From the NCBI RefSeq assembly GCF_030433645.1, contig NZ_JAROCG010000002.1, positions 496,001-560,000 of the forward strand: 64,000 nucleotides of DNA, in the 5' to 3' direction. The translations under genes were made by a program, and so were the position numbers. Positions 54,547 to 62,090 of this stretch are shown one piece after another. This stretch comes from Arthrobacter burdickii (lineage in GTDB: Bacteria; Actinomycetota; Actinomycetes; Actinomycetales; Micrococcaceae). Every line of letters begins with the position of its first letter. Position 1 is the stretch's first letter. The notes under the pieces are model-generated. The model saw nothing but the letters and a program-made list of their open reading frames with translations, made no database searches and was not told where the DNA came from.

Positions 54547-55427
54547 TGGAACCAAGGAGATTGCTGCGGGCGGCAGTTCGGCGGTCGAGAGCGGCCGCTC
54601 TAGAACTTTGCCTTGCGGTGCGAAACCGGTGGTCAAGCACTCTTATCATTGGGTCTGAGAATGTTGTCGTTTCCCTCACTACCCACGGAGATCGACTAAG
54701 CCGAGTATATCTGACAATTGAGGCGATAGGCAGTGGCAAAGCTAGACCACGGGAGATCATTCTGTGGGTGGACGATCCTTCCTCTTTCTCGGATTTGGGC
54801 AAGCCTCTTGAGCGCCTGCGAAAGAGGGGCCTTTCAGTGCTTCTTACCGAGAATTACGGTCCCCATACCAAATATCTCCCATACGTCTTGGGCCGTCTCG
54901 ACCCGGCACTGAATCTTGTTACCGCCGATGACGACGTTCTGTACCCCCGTCAATGGCTCGAGGGACTTGTGGGTCAGGCAAGACATTTCGAAGAGCGCAC
55001 TATTCCATGTTACAGAGCGCATGATGTGGCACTAGGTCAAGACGGCCTCGCTCCGTACAACAATTGGCAGAGTTGCCGTTCGACCACGCCATCTTTTGCC
55101 CACTTCGCAACGGGTGTGTCCGGTGTTCTGTACCGACCGGAGTTCCAGGAAGAGTTACAGAAGCGGGGGCTTGAAGGAGTCAGAAAGGCTCCTACCGCCG
55201 ACGATGTTTGGATAAATTCGGTCGCCGTGGATGCAGGGTGGCGAGTCACTCAGATTCAAGCGAAAGCACGAGACTTTCCCGTGCTGCGTGGCTCCCAGAA
55301 GAGCGCGTTGCGGGTGGCTAATGTGGCTGGCCAGCGGAACGACCTCCAAATCGTTGCCTGCTATGACGCGGACTCCGTCGAAAAGATCAGAAACGCTGTT
55401 TTGGGTAGGGCGAATGCCCAGGGGTAA
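54546..55427 (+). CDS. GT-A-type glycosyltransferase
   Basis: A 293-residue protein. The N-terminal part reads VVVSLTTHGDRLSRVYLTIEAI, followed by PREIILWVDD and LVTADDDVLYPRQWLEGL, with the DDD metal-binding motif of GT-A enzymes. The later TADDVWINSVAVDAG supplies an acidic pair. It resembles capsule glycosyltransferases annotated only as such. The ATG at 54546 has GGAG 7 nt upstream and overlaps the preceding short frame. Product unknown. Confidence 0.7.
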   Translation: MEPRRLLRAAVRRSRAAALELCLAVRNRWSSTLIIGSENVVVSLTTHGDRLSRVYLTIEAIGSGKARPREIILWVDDPSSFSDLGKPLERLRKRGLSVLLTENYGPHTKYLPYVLGRLDPALNLVTADDDVLYPRQWLEGLVGQARHFEERTIPCYRAHDVALGQDGLAPYNNWQSCRSTTPSFAHFATGVSGVLYRPEFQEELQKRGLEGVRKAPTADDVWINSVAVDAGWRVTQIQAKARDFPVLRGSQKSALRVANVAGQRNDLQIVACYDADSVEKIRNAVLGRANAQG

Positions 55428-55448
55428 CGAAGACGGCAGAGAAAACAA

Positions 55449-56693
55449 GTGAGCCTCCGTAGTGGCGCCGGCTTGGGCCGCGACGCCTTCCTAATGACCC
55501 TCGGACGCTACGGGCAGTTTGGCGTGACGTTGATCACTCTGCCCATAATCGCCCGGTCGCTGAGCGTCGCCGAATTTGGTGTGTACGCGGTCGGCAGCGG
55601 GCTTTACTTCTTGGGGTCGATCTTTACCGACTGGGGCTTGTCATTGCCGCTAGGGGCGAAAGAAAGATCCATAGGGGAAATTGAAAGCCGGGCGTTACGG
55701 GGAGATTTTCTAACTTTCCGGCTGATCTCTGTCTTGCTGGTGGTTGTAATTCTCGGGGCGACGGTGGTGCTCGGTGGCAGCGGTGTGCTGGCGCTCGCTT
55801 TCTTGGCAGGTTGTGTGTCGTCTCTCGGCGAAGAGTGGCTACTCACGGCACGAGGTAAGTTCCTGTCCATCATCTACTGCCAGTGGGTTGGCCGCGCCTT
55901 TTACCTGGCTGTTGTATTCTTCGTACTTCCGTTCCGAGAGTCGGTAGTCGTACCGTTCATTGGACTCCTTGGCGGTGCGGTTCTGTCAACGGTCCTATCC
56001 TGGCGTTCTGTGGGTCGCCCCCGAGTTGCAGATGCCTCCGGGTATTCTGCTATCTGGTCGCTTTTGAGGTTGGGCTTACCATCAGTGATGGCCAAGGTTC
56101 TCACCAATATGTCCGGGACAAGTGTCTCTGTACTGTTATCCATGAAATTCCCATTGCAGGTCATCGGTGTATTTAGCGGGTCGGACCGCTTAGTTCGCGC
56201 CGGTGTATCGGCTTTGGACAGCGTCGTCGTCGCCCAGTTCCCCCGGATAGCGTCGGACGTACTTGTACAGGGCTACTCGTGGAAGATTTTTGCCCGGGTC
56301 TGTGGCCTGGCTCTTTTGTGCGGCACAGTTGCTTGTGGTGGTCTTTGGGCTTGCGCTCCACTAATAGAGAAGCTGCTTTATGCAGATGCCCTTCCCGGTG
56401 TTGTGGACGTCTTAAGGGTCGCGTCGTTCCTAATTCCGGCGTCCGCCCTGGTCAGCACAATAAACACTAACGTTTTCAGCGTGCAGCAGCGGACTGGCCC
56501 CATGCTGACAAGCGCTGCCGCGGCGGCGGCGGTCCTGGTGGGTATGCTCGGGTTCGCGCCTCCGTCTTCCTCTGCCGTGTACGTCGCTGGGTGCGTGGTT
56601 GTATCCGAGTGGTGTGGCGCGCTGGTTGCTTTAGGGCTCGCTATACGTTCGCTTCGGCGTTACCATGCGACGAGTTTCGTAGCGTCACCGTGA
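55449..56693 (+). CDS. Polysaccharide flippase (Wzx-like, MATE/MOP superfamily)
   Basis: A 414-residue protein with about 12 hydrophobic segments. The start (GRYGQFGVTLITLPIIARSLSVAEFGVYAVG) is the N-terminal signature of oligosaccharide flippases. It would move lipid-linked repeat units across the membrane before polymerisation by the Wzy-like protein. GTG start, 22 bp after the glycosyltransferase. Confidence 0.87.
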   Translation: MSLRSGAGLGRDAFLMTLGRYGQFGVTLITLPIIARSLSVAEFGVYAVGSGLYFLGSIFTDWGLSLPLGAKERSIGEIESRALRGDFLTFRLISVLLVVVILGATVVLGGSGVLALAFLAGCVSSLGEEWLLTARGKFLSIIYCQWVGRAFYLAVVFFVLPFRESVVVPFIGLLGGAVLSTVLSWRSVGRPRVADASGYSAIWSLLRLGLPSVMAKVLTNMSGTSVSVLLSMKFPLQVIGVFSGSDRLVRAGVSALDSVVVAQFPRIASDVLVQGYSWKIFARVCGLALLCGTVACGGLWACAPLIEKLLYADALPGVVDVLRVASFLIPASALVSTINTNVFSVQQRTGPMLTSAAAAAAVLVGMLGFAPPSSSAVYVAGCVVVSEWCGALVALGLAIRSLRRYHATSFVASP

Positions 56694-56740
56694 TCTGTAA
56701 AAGCGTGGGCGCGGGCCGCGCAGATAATTGAAAGGGCTCA

Positions 56741-57877
56741 ATGCGTATTCTTCGCGTAGTTGTACTGCTGAGTAAGACCGGCAAATATGGAGGGCCCGCT
56801 GATACAGCTCTAGCGCAAGCTCGCTTAGCGGCTAGCGCAGGAAACGAAGTGGCCGTTCTCGGGGGGTTCCTCAAAGGCGACGACCTGGTTCCTCAAGAGA
56901 TCAGTGGCGTGCGAATTCGGACCGAACTGGTCAGGCCGTTAGTTCCTAAAGTGTTCTTTCCAACGCTGTTCTCGCTCCGGATTGCGAGAGCACTGGTAGG
57001 AGAAATACGCCGTGCTGACGTGGTGCATGTCAGCATCAGCCGTGAGGCTGTCTCATTGCTGGCGGCTTGGATGACGCTCATCGCTAGAAAACCTCTAGTG
57101 CTTCAACCGCATGGGATGCTGACGGCGCGTGCCTTCGGTCTTTCGCGATTGCTTGATTTCCTCATAAAGCCGCTTATGCATATGGCGGCTGAAGGAATTT
57201 CGCTGACACATGTCGAGCAGAGTGCTTTGGCTCGCCTGTACGGGCAGGAGATGAAAAATTTCAGCACGATCGGTAATCCGTTAGTTGCGGCATTGCCACC
57301 GTCTGGCGCGGCTTCAGAACCCCATTTTTCTGCTATTTTCATAGCACGCTTGCACGAGCGCAAGCGGATACGAGACTTTGTTGGGGCAGCTCTGTGGTCA
57401 GCAGACCAAGGATGGCCTGATAGGTACCACTTTGCGGGGCCGGACCAAGGTGAGCTCGAGGAGGTGCAGGCTCACGTAGAAGCCCTGCCGACTCTTTCGT
57501 ACGGCGGCGTTCTTAGCCGCCAAGCAATTCCAGAGGCTCTCCTCAATGCAAGGGTATTCGTCTTATGCTCGTCTAATGAGCCGTGGGGGAACGTCCTCGT
57601 GCTGGCACTGTCTCTCGGCATCCCTTGCGTAGTGACCCGGTCAACTGCTCTAGCGCAAGACATCGAGGCGGCTGGCGCGGGGATTATCGTTGACGACGGT
57701 AGTTCGGAGCAGATCGCCAGGGCCGTTCATGCAATTGCCAGTTCTCCAGAGCGTTGGTCGCAGCTCAATGCAGGGGCGCTGGCTTTAGCGGAGAGACGTT
57801 TCTCTGATTCTGGGGTCCGCGAGCAACTCCTCGCAACCTATTCTGCGGCAGTCCGTGGAAGAACGGATATAAGTTAG
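56741..57877 (+). CDS. Family 4 glycosyltransferase
   Basis: A 378-residue GT-B enzyme. The N-terminal domain has SKTGKYGGPADTALAQARLAA and VLQPHGMLTARA. The C-terminal domain has FIARLHERKRIRDFVGAA, HFAGPDQGELEEVQAHVEAL and the donor-binding EPWGNVLVLALSLGIPCVVT. GAAAGG ribosome-binding site. Its last 4 bp overlap the convergent phosphatase gene. Sugar specificity unknown. Confidence 0.88.
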   Translation: MRILRVVVLLSKTGKYGGPADTALAQARLAASAGNEVAVLGGFLKGDDLVPQEISGVRIRTELVRPLVPKVFFPTLFSLRIARALVGEIRRADVVHVSISREAVSLLAAWMTLIARKPLVLQPHGMLTARAFGLSRLLDFLIKPLMHMAAEGISLTHVEQSALARLYGQEMKNFSTIGNPLVAALPPSGAASEPHFSAIFIARLHERKRIRDFVGAALWSADQGWPDRYHFAGPDQGELEEVQAHVEALPTLSYGGVLSRQAIPEALLNARVFVLCSSNEPWGNVLVLALSLGIPCVVTRSTALAQDIEAAGAGIIVDDGSSEQIARAVHAIASSPERWSQLNAGALALAERRFSDSGVREQLLATYSAAVRGRTDIS

Positions 57878-58482
57878 TGGCCGAAGGTCCGGTCGAGGCT
57901 GAGCTGGCTAAGCTGAGCTACGGCTGGGGCCAGCTGTTGCGCCATGCGGGCGTAGATTTCATCATCGCGCCTATACGGGTCCACTACATCATCCTCGCCA
58001 TTTGCTCTGGGATTCGATGAGCGTGCACGCAGTGCTCGTGGGATCGCTGCACGCCACCGATCCTGTCCCCGCAGTGCTTCATCGAGTTCTAGTTTCGGCA
58101 GTAGACGTGCGAATTCGCGCAGAGTAAATGTCTTATGCAGCATTACTGGTGACATCTCCACGACTCTGCTTCGATGCTCGCGAGCTAGTGCGAGCACTAA
58201 GTCTGCGGTGTTTAGTACGCCTGGAGACAGCTGCCGCGCGGCGAAGTTCTCGGAATTGCCGCCTAGTTCCTCAATGAAACCCGCAACACGGGCGTCGATC
58301 GGATTTCCCACCAAGGCACCCGTCCCAGCGCTCTCCACAATGAACTCGCCGGGAAAGTGCGCGTCCAGCCCCGTCTGCAGCAGTCGCTCTGCCATTGGTG
58401 AGCGGCAGATGTTGCCCGTACACACTGTGAGGATCCGAAAAGGGGATGTCTCGGGTTGTATCTCAGCGCGGATGTCGTTCAC
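57874..58482 (-). CDS. Low-molecular-weight protein tyrosine phosphatase (Wzb-like)
   Basis: A 202-residue phosphatase. The P-loop CTGNICRS (about 21-28) follows a beta-strand near the N-terminus, and the general acid is in VDPYRRDD (about 166). It should dephosphorylate the BY-kinase encoded at 46443-47924. It ends 4 bp inside the convergent glycosyltransferase gene and begins 3 bp after the ugd stop on the same strand. Confidence 0.9.
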   Translation of the reverse strand: MNDIRAEIQPETSPFRILTVCTGNICRSPMAERLLQTGLDAHFPGEFIVESAGTGALVGNPIDARVAGFIEELGGNSENFAARQLSPGVLNTADLVLALAREHRSRVVEMSPVMLHKTFTLREFARLLPKLELDEALRGQDRWRAAIPRALRARSSNPRANGEDDVVDPYRRDDEIYARMAQQLAPAVAQLSQLSLDRTFGH

Positions 58483-58485
58483 TGT

Positions 58486-59799
58486 CTATGGCCTTCCGAT
58501 TCCCTTGTAGTTCCAGCCCGCCGCACGCCAGGTCAAAGGGTCCATCACATTGCGGCCGTCGAGGATGTTCCTTGTGCGCACGAGGGAATTGACCTGCTCC
58601 GGCATGAGGTCCCGGTATTCCTGCCATTCGGTCAGGAGGAGAAGCGCGTCGGCCTTCTCCATGGCCCGGTGCATGTCCTCTTCGTATGTGAGCTCGGGGA
58701 ACCGGTTCCGGGCGCCCTCGATGGCTTCCGGATCGGTCACCGTGACGTCGGCGCCCTGCAACTGCAGCTGAGCGGCGATGCTGAGGGCGGGGGAGTCGCG
58801 GACGTCGTCGCTGTTGGGCTTGAACGCCGCTCCGAGGACCGTGATGCGCTTGCCGAGGAGGGAACCGCCGACGAGGAGCCGGGTCAGCTCGACCACGCGG
58901 ATGCGGCGCCGTACGTTGATGTCGTCCACCTCGCGCAGGAAGGTCAGTGCCTGGTCCGCACCGAGCTCGCCGGCGCGGGCCATGAAGGCGCGGATGTCCT
59001 TCGGCAGGCAGCCGCCGCCGAAGCCGATGCCCGCATTGAGGAACTTGCGTCCAATGCGCTCATCGAGGCCGATCGCGTCGGCGAGGACCGTCACGTCCGC
59101 GCCCGTCACCTCGCAGACCTCCGCCATGGCGTTGATGAAGGAAATCTTCGTGGCCAGGAAGGAGTTCGCTGCCGCCTTCACGAGCTCGGCCGTGGCGTAG
59201 TCGGCTACGAGGCGTCGGGTCCCCAGGGAGAGGGGCGTGCTGTACACCTCGTCGAGGGCGGCGGTGGCTCGGGCGCCCGACTCGCCCTCCGGTACTCCGT
59301 AGACGAAGCGGTCCGGAGACAGGGTGTCCTTCACTGCGAAACCCTCGCGGAGGAACTCGGGGTTCCAGGCCAGGACGGCGTCGGGGTGCTGCTCGGCGAG
59401 CTCGTCCGCAAGGCGAGCGGCAGTGCCGACCGGCACTGTGGACTTGCCGACGATCACGTTGCCCGGCTCGAGCGAATCCAGCAGTGACCGGAAGGCGCTG
59501 TCGACGTAGCGCATGTCCGCGGCGTACTCACCCTTGCGCTGGGGAGTGCCGACGCACAGGAAGTGGACTTCCGCTCCCTTCGCATCTGCCATGTTGGAAC
59601 TGAATTTCAGCCGGCCGGTGGCCAGCACGTCGTCGAGAAGTTCGGGCAGACCCGGTTCGAAGAATGGCGCGCGGCCGGCCTGCAGGTCATCGATCTTCCG
59701 TGGGTCGACGTCGATACCCACTACGTCATGGCCCAATTTCGCCATGCACGCTGCGTGTACTGCCCCCAGATAGCCGCAACCGATCACGGAAATACGCAT
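58486..59799 (-). CDS. ugd: UDP-glucose 6-dehydrogenase
   Basis: A 437-residue enzyme oxidising UDP-glucose to UDP-glucuronate with two NAD+. N-terminal dinucleotide motif VIGCGYLGAVHA (5-16), STVPVGT, NPEFLREG and the catalytic cysteine in GFGGGCLPKD (about 263). The C-terminal UDP-binding domain has LGAAFKPNSDDVRDSPAL. It supplies glucuronate for the exopolysaccharide. ATG start; TAGAAT on the minus strand at 59838-59843 is a likely -10 element. Confidence 0.94.
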   Translation of the reverse strand: MRISVIGCGYLGAVHAACMAKLGHDVVGIDVDPRKIDDLQAGRAPFFEPGLPELLDDVLATGRLKFSSNMADAKGAEVHFLCVGTPQRKGEYAADMRYVDSAFRSLLDSLEPGNVIVGKSTVPVGTAARLADELAEQHPDAVLAWNPEFLREGFAVKDTLSPDRFVYGVPEGESGARATAALDEVYSTPLSLGTRRLVADYATAELVKAAANSFLATKISFINAMAEVCEVTGADVTVLADAIGLDERIGRKFLNAGIGFGGGCLPKDIRAFMARAGELGADQALTFLREVDDINVRRRIRVVELTRLLVGGSLLGKRITVLGAAFKPNSDDVRDSPALSIAAQLQLQGADVTVTDPEAIEGARNRFPELTYEEDMHRAMEKADALLLLTEWQEYRDLMPEQVNSLVRTRNILDGRNVMDPLTWRAAGWNYKGIGRP

Positions 59800-59902
59800 A
59801 TGTGTTTGTCCTCAAAAGAAGTTCCCCAGTCCAGCCGATTCTAGTCTTGCGGCGGTGATCAAAGGGGCAGGTGGGACCCGTGTGGTGTTAACAGATTGTG
59901 AA

Positions 59903-60379
59903 TTACCGGGCGCGGTGGCGTCCCCGCAGCTGCAGGTGCGCCCACCCGAGCGCCGCTCCGGTCAGCGCGCCGATCGTGTTCGCGAGCACGTCGTACGGCG
60001 TGGCGAAGCGCTGCGGAAGCAGAACGAGCTGCGTGGCCTCGATGAGGACGGAGAGGGCACATCCCGCCGCGACGCCCCACCACCGCCAGCGATACGGGGC
60101 AAGGATGAACCAGAACAGGCCGAACGGGACGAACATCAGGACGTTGGACGTGAACTCCACGACGTTGTACGTGATGAACGAGGGAAAGCCGTGCTGGTGC
60201 AGGAATCCCAGCCCGCGCCGCAGGATGCCGGCCGCGTCGTGGTCCACCGGCGTCGGCCACAGGACGATGAACGCGACGGCGACCACCCAGGCGGCGCACA
60301 GGCTCGCGGTCACGGTCTTGTACCGGCGGGAGGGCAACGGCGCAGTGCTCAGGGGGAGATCCTTCGAGGAAGGGGCCAA
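59903..60379 (-). CDS. VanZ family membrane protein
   Basis: A 158-residue protein with four hydrophobic segments. VEFTSNVLMFVPFGLFWFIL and LSVLIEATQLVLLPQRFATPYDVLANTIGALTGAALG match the VanZ-like core. VanZ confers low-level teicoplanin resistance in enterococci, but most homologues have unknown envelope functions. It is the last minus-strand gene before rplY. Confidence 0.88.
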   Translation of the reverse strand: MAPSSKDLPLSTAPLPSRRYKTVTASLCAAWVVAVAFIVLWPTPVDHDAAGILRRGLGFLHQHGFPSFITYNVVEFTSNVLMFVPFGLFWFILAPYRWRWWGVAAGCALSVLIEATQLVLLPQRFATPYDVLANTIGALTGAALGWAHLQLRGRHRAR

Positions 60380-60477
60380 AGGGCTGATGAGGTGTCCCTA
60401 TTATCACCGACCCCGCTGGGGGACAGCCTGCGGCGCGGATCCTGTACCATTGAACGCGATGCCTAGGCGAGGGAGCG

Positions 60478-60501
60478 GGCCGGATTGCAGGAATTCCGGC
60501 C
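60478..60501 (+). promoter_or_regulatory. Hairpin in the rplY upstream region
   Basis: GGCCGGA (60478-60484) pairs with TCCGGCC (60495-60501) around a 10-nt loop. It lies about 135 bp before the rplY ATG in a 256-bp non-coding stretch and may belong to its leader. No T-tract follows. Confidence 0.35.
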
Positions 60502-60635
60502 GTACTCCGTGATCGACGGTGGCTAGCGACTCAACTGGTTTCTAGACGACTGCTTCCACGTGCGTGTTCCTTCCGCCCCGGCAACGTCCCAGTGCTCCCG
60601 CAAACAGCGCCGAGCCGCAACGTCCAGGAGAAACC

Positions 60636-61286
60636 ATGTCCGAGCAGAAGCTCGCAGCACACGTCCGCACCGAGTTCGGCAAGGGCTCGGCCCGCCAGGC
60701 CCGCCGCGCCAACATGATCCCCGCCGTCGTCTACGGCCACGGTGCAGACCCCATCCACGTCCTGCTGCCCGCCAAGGCCACCACGCTGGCAGTCCGCACC
60801 CCCAACGCCCTGCTCACGCTGGACATCGAGGGCGAGAACCACCTTGCGCTCGTCAAGGACATCCAGCGCAACCCCCTCAAGCAGATCGTCGAGCACCTCG
60901 ACCTCCTGACCGTCCGCCGCGGCGAGAAGGTCCAGGTCGACGTCGCGATCCACGTCGAGGGCGAGCCCGCCGCGGACGTCGTCGCCAACCTCGAGGCCAA
61001 CACGGTCCTCGTCGAGGCCGACGCCACCGCTCTTCCCGAGACCCTCACGGTCAGCATCGAGGGCCGCCAGGTCGGACAGCACGTCCACGCCTCCGACATC
61101 GTGCTTCCCTCGGGCGTCGTCCTCCTCGTGGATGCCGACACCCTCATCGTCAATCTCGCCGGCGAGAGCGATCAGGACCTCGGCGAGGCTCCCGAGTCCG
61201 ACGCCGACACCGAAGGCACCTCCGAAGGCGCGACGGCTGCTCACGCTGACGCCGACGCCGTCATCACCGACGCCGACGAGCAGTAA
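60636..61286 (+). CDS. rplY: 50S ribosomal protein L25 (general stress protein Ctc type)
   Basis: A 216-residue bL25/TL5/Ctc protein that binds 5S rRNA. The N-terminal L25 domain (KLAAHVRTEFGKGSARQARR, IPAVVYGHG) is followed by the longer Ctc beta-domain and an acidic Asp/Ala/Glu tail. AGGAG ribosome-binding site 6-8 nt before the ATG. It is followed 14 bp later by pth, the usual actinobacterial order, but separated from its usual partners glmU-prs by the 25-kb insert. Confidence 0.95.
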   Translation: MSEQKLAAHVRTEFGKGSARQARRANMIPAVVYGHGADPIHVLLPAKATTLAVRTPNALLTLDIEGENHLALVKDIQRNPLKQIVEHLDLLTVRRGEKVQVDVAIHVEGEPAADVVANLEANTVLVEADATALPETLTVSIEGRQVGQHVHASDIVLPSGVVLLVDADTLIVNLAGESDQDLGEAPESDADTEGTSEGATAAHADADAVITDADEQ

Positions 61287-61300
61287 GCAGGCTCCGCACG

Positions 61301-61882
61301 GTGTCTGACACCTGGCTAGTAGCCGGGCTCGGGAATCCCGGGCCCGGCTACAGCGGTAACCGCCACAACGTGGGCCAGATGGTGCTGGACCTCCTCGCCG
61401 ATCGCCTCCGCGGCCGGTTCACGTCGTCGAAGGCCCAGGCCGTGACGCTCGAAGGACGGCTCGGCATCGGAGGGCCCCGGGTGGTCCTGGCCAAGCCGCT
61501 CACCTACATGAACACCACGGGTGGCCCCGTCTCGACGCTCGCCCGCTTCCACGACGTGGCGCCCGACCACGTCATCGCCGTCCACGACGAGATCGACATC
61601 CCCTTCAACACCCTCAAGCTCAAGCTCGGCGGGGGAGAAGGCGGTCACAACGGGCTGCGGGACATCAGCAAGGCCCTCGGCACCAAGGACTACTACCGCG
61701 TGCGGGTCGGCGTCGGACGCCCACCCGGCCGCCAGGATCCCGCCGACTTCGTGCTGAAGGACTTCGGCACGGTCGAGAAGAAGGAACTCCCGTTCCTGCT
61801 CGACGACGCGGCCGACGCCGTGGAGCAGCTCATCACCGAGGGGCTCGTGGCAGCCCAGCAGCGCTTCCACGCTGCGAAATAG
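61301..61882 (+). CDS. pth: Peptidyl-tRNA hydrolase
   Basis: A 193-residue enzyme recycling peptidyl-tRNA. N-terminal VAGLGNPGPGYSGNRHNVG with catalytic His22, KPLTYMNTTGGPV, VHDEIDIPFNTLKLKLGGGEGGHNGLRDI and YYRVRVGVGRP are all present. GTG start. No membrane or extra domains. It lies directly after rplY. Confidence 0.96.
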   Translation: MSDTWLVAGLGNPGPGYSGNRHNVGQMVLDLLADRLRGRFTSSKAQAVTLEGRLGIGGPRVVLAKPLTYMNTTGGPVSTLARFHDVAPDHVIAVHDEIDIPFNTLKLKLGGGEGGHNGLRDISKALGTKDYYRVRVGVGRPPGRQDPADFVLKDFGTVEKKELPFLLDDAADAVEQLITEGLVAAQQRFHAAK

Positions 61883-62003
61883 TACGCAGGCTGCGTGAAC
61901 CCTGTGCTGATACTGCGCCCCTACCCGCCGGAACGACCGGCCAGCGGGAGTCCCGGGCTGTAAAGTGGGGCTCCAGAGGACAAGTGCTGTGGGGCGGAAC
62001 TTC

Positions 62004-62090
62004 ATGCTGAGCTGGAAACGTGGGCCCGGTCCCGAGCCGGGGACGTCGGTGTTGCAACCGGCCAGGACCGCGCTCGGACGTGCCCTGTGA
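62004..62090 (+). CDS. Possible 28-residue leader peptide before a LuxR-type gene
   Basis: An ATG frame of 28 codons (begins MLSWKRGPGPEPG) ends in TGA overlapping the GTG start of the next gene (GTGA). GGGGCGGA lies a short distance upstream. The overlap suggests translational coupling; no family was recognised. Confidence 0.3.
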   Translation: MLSWKRGPGPEPGTSVLQPARTALGRAL

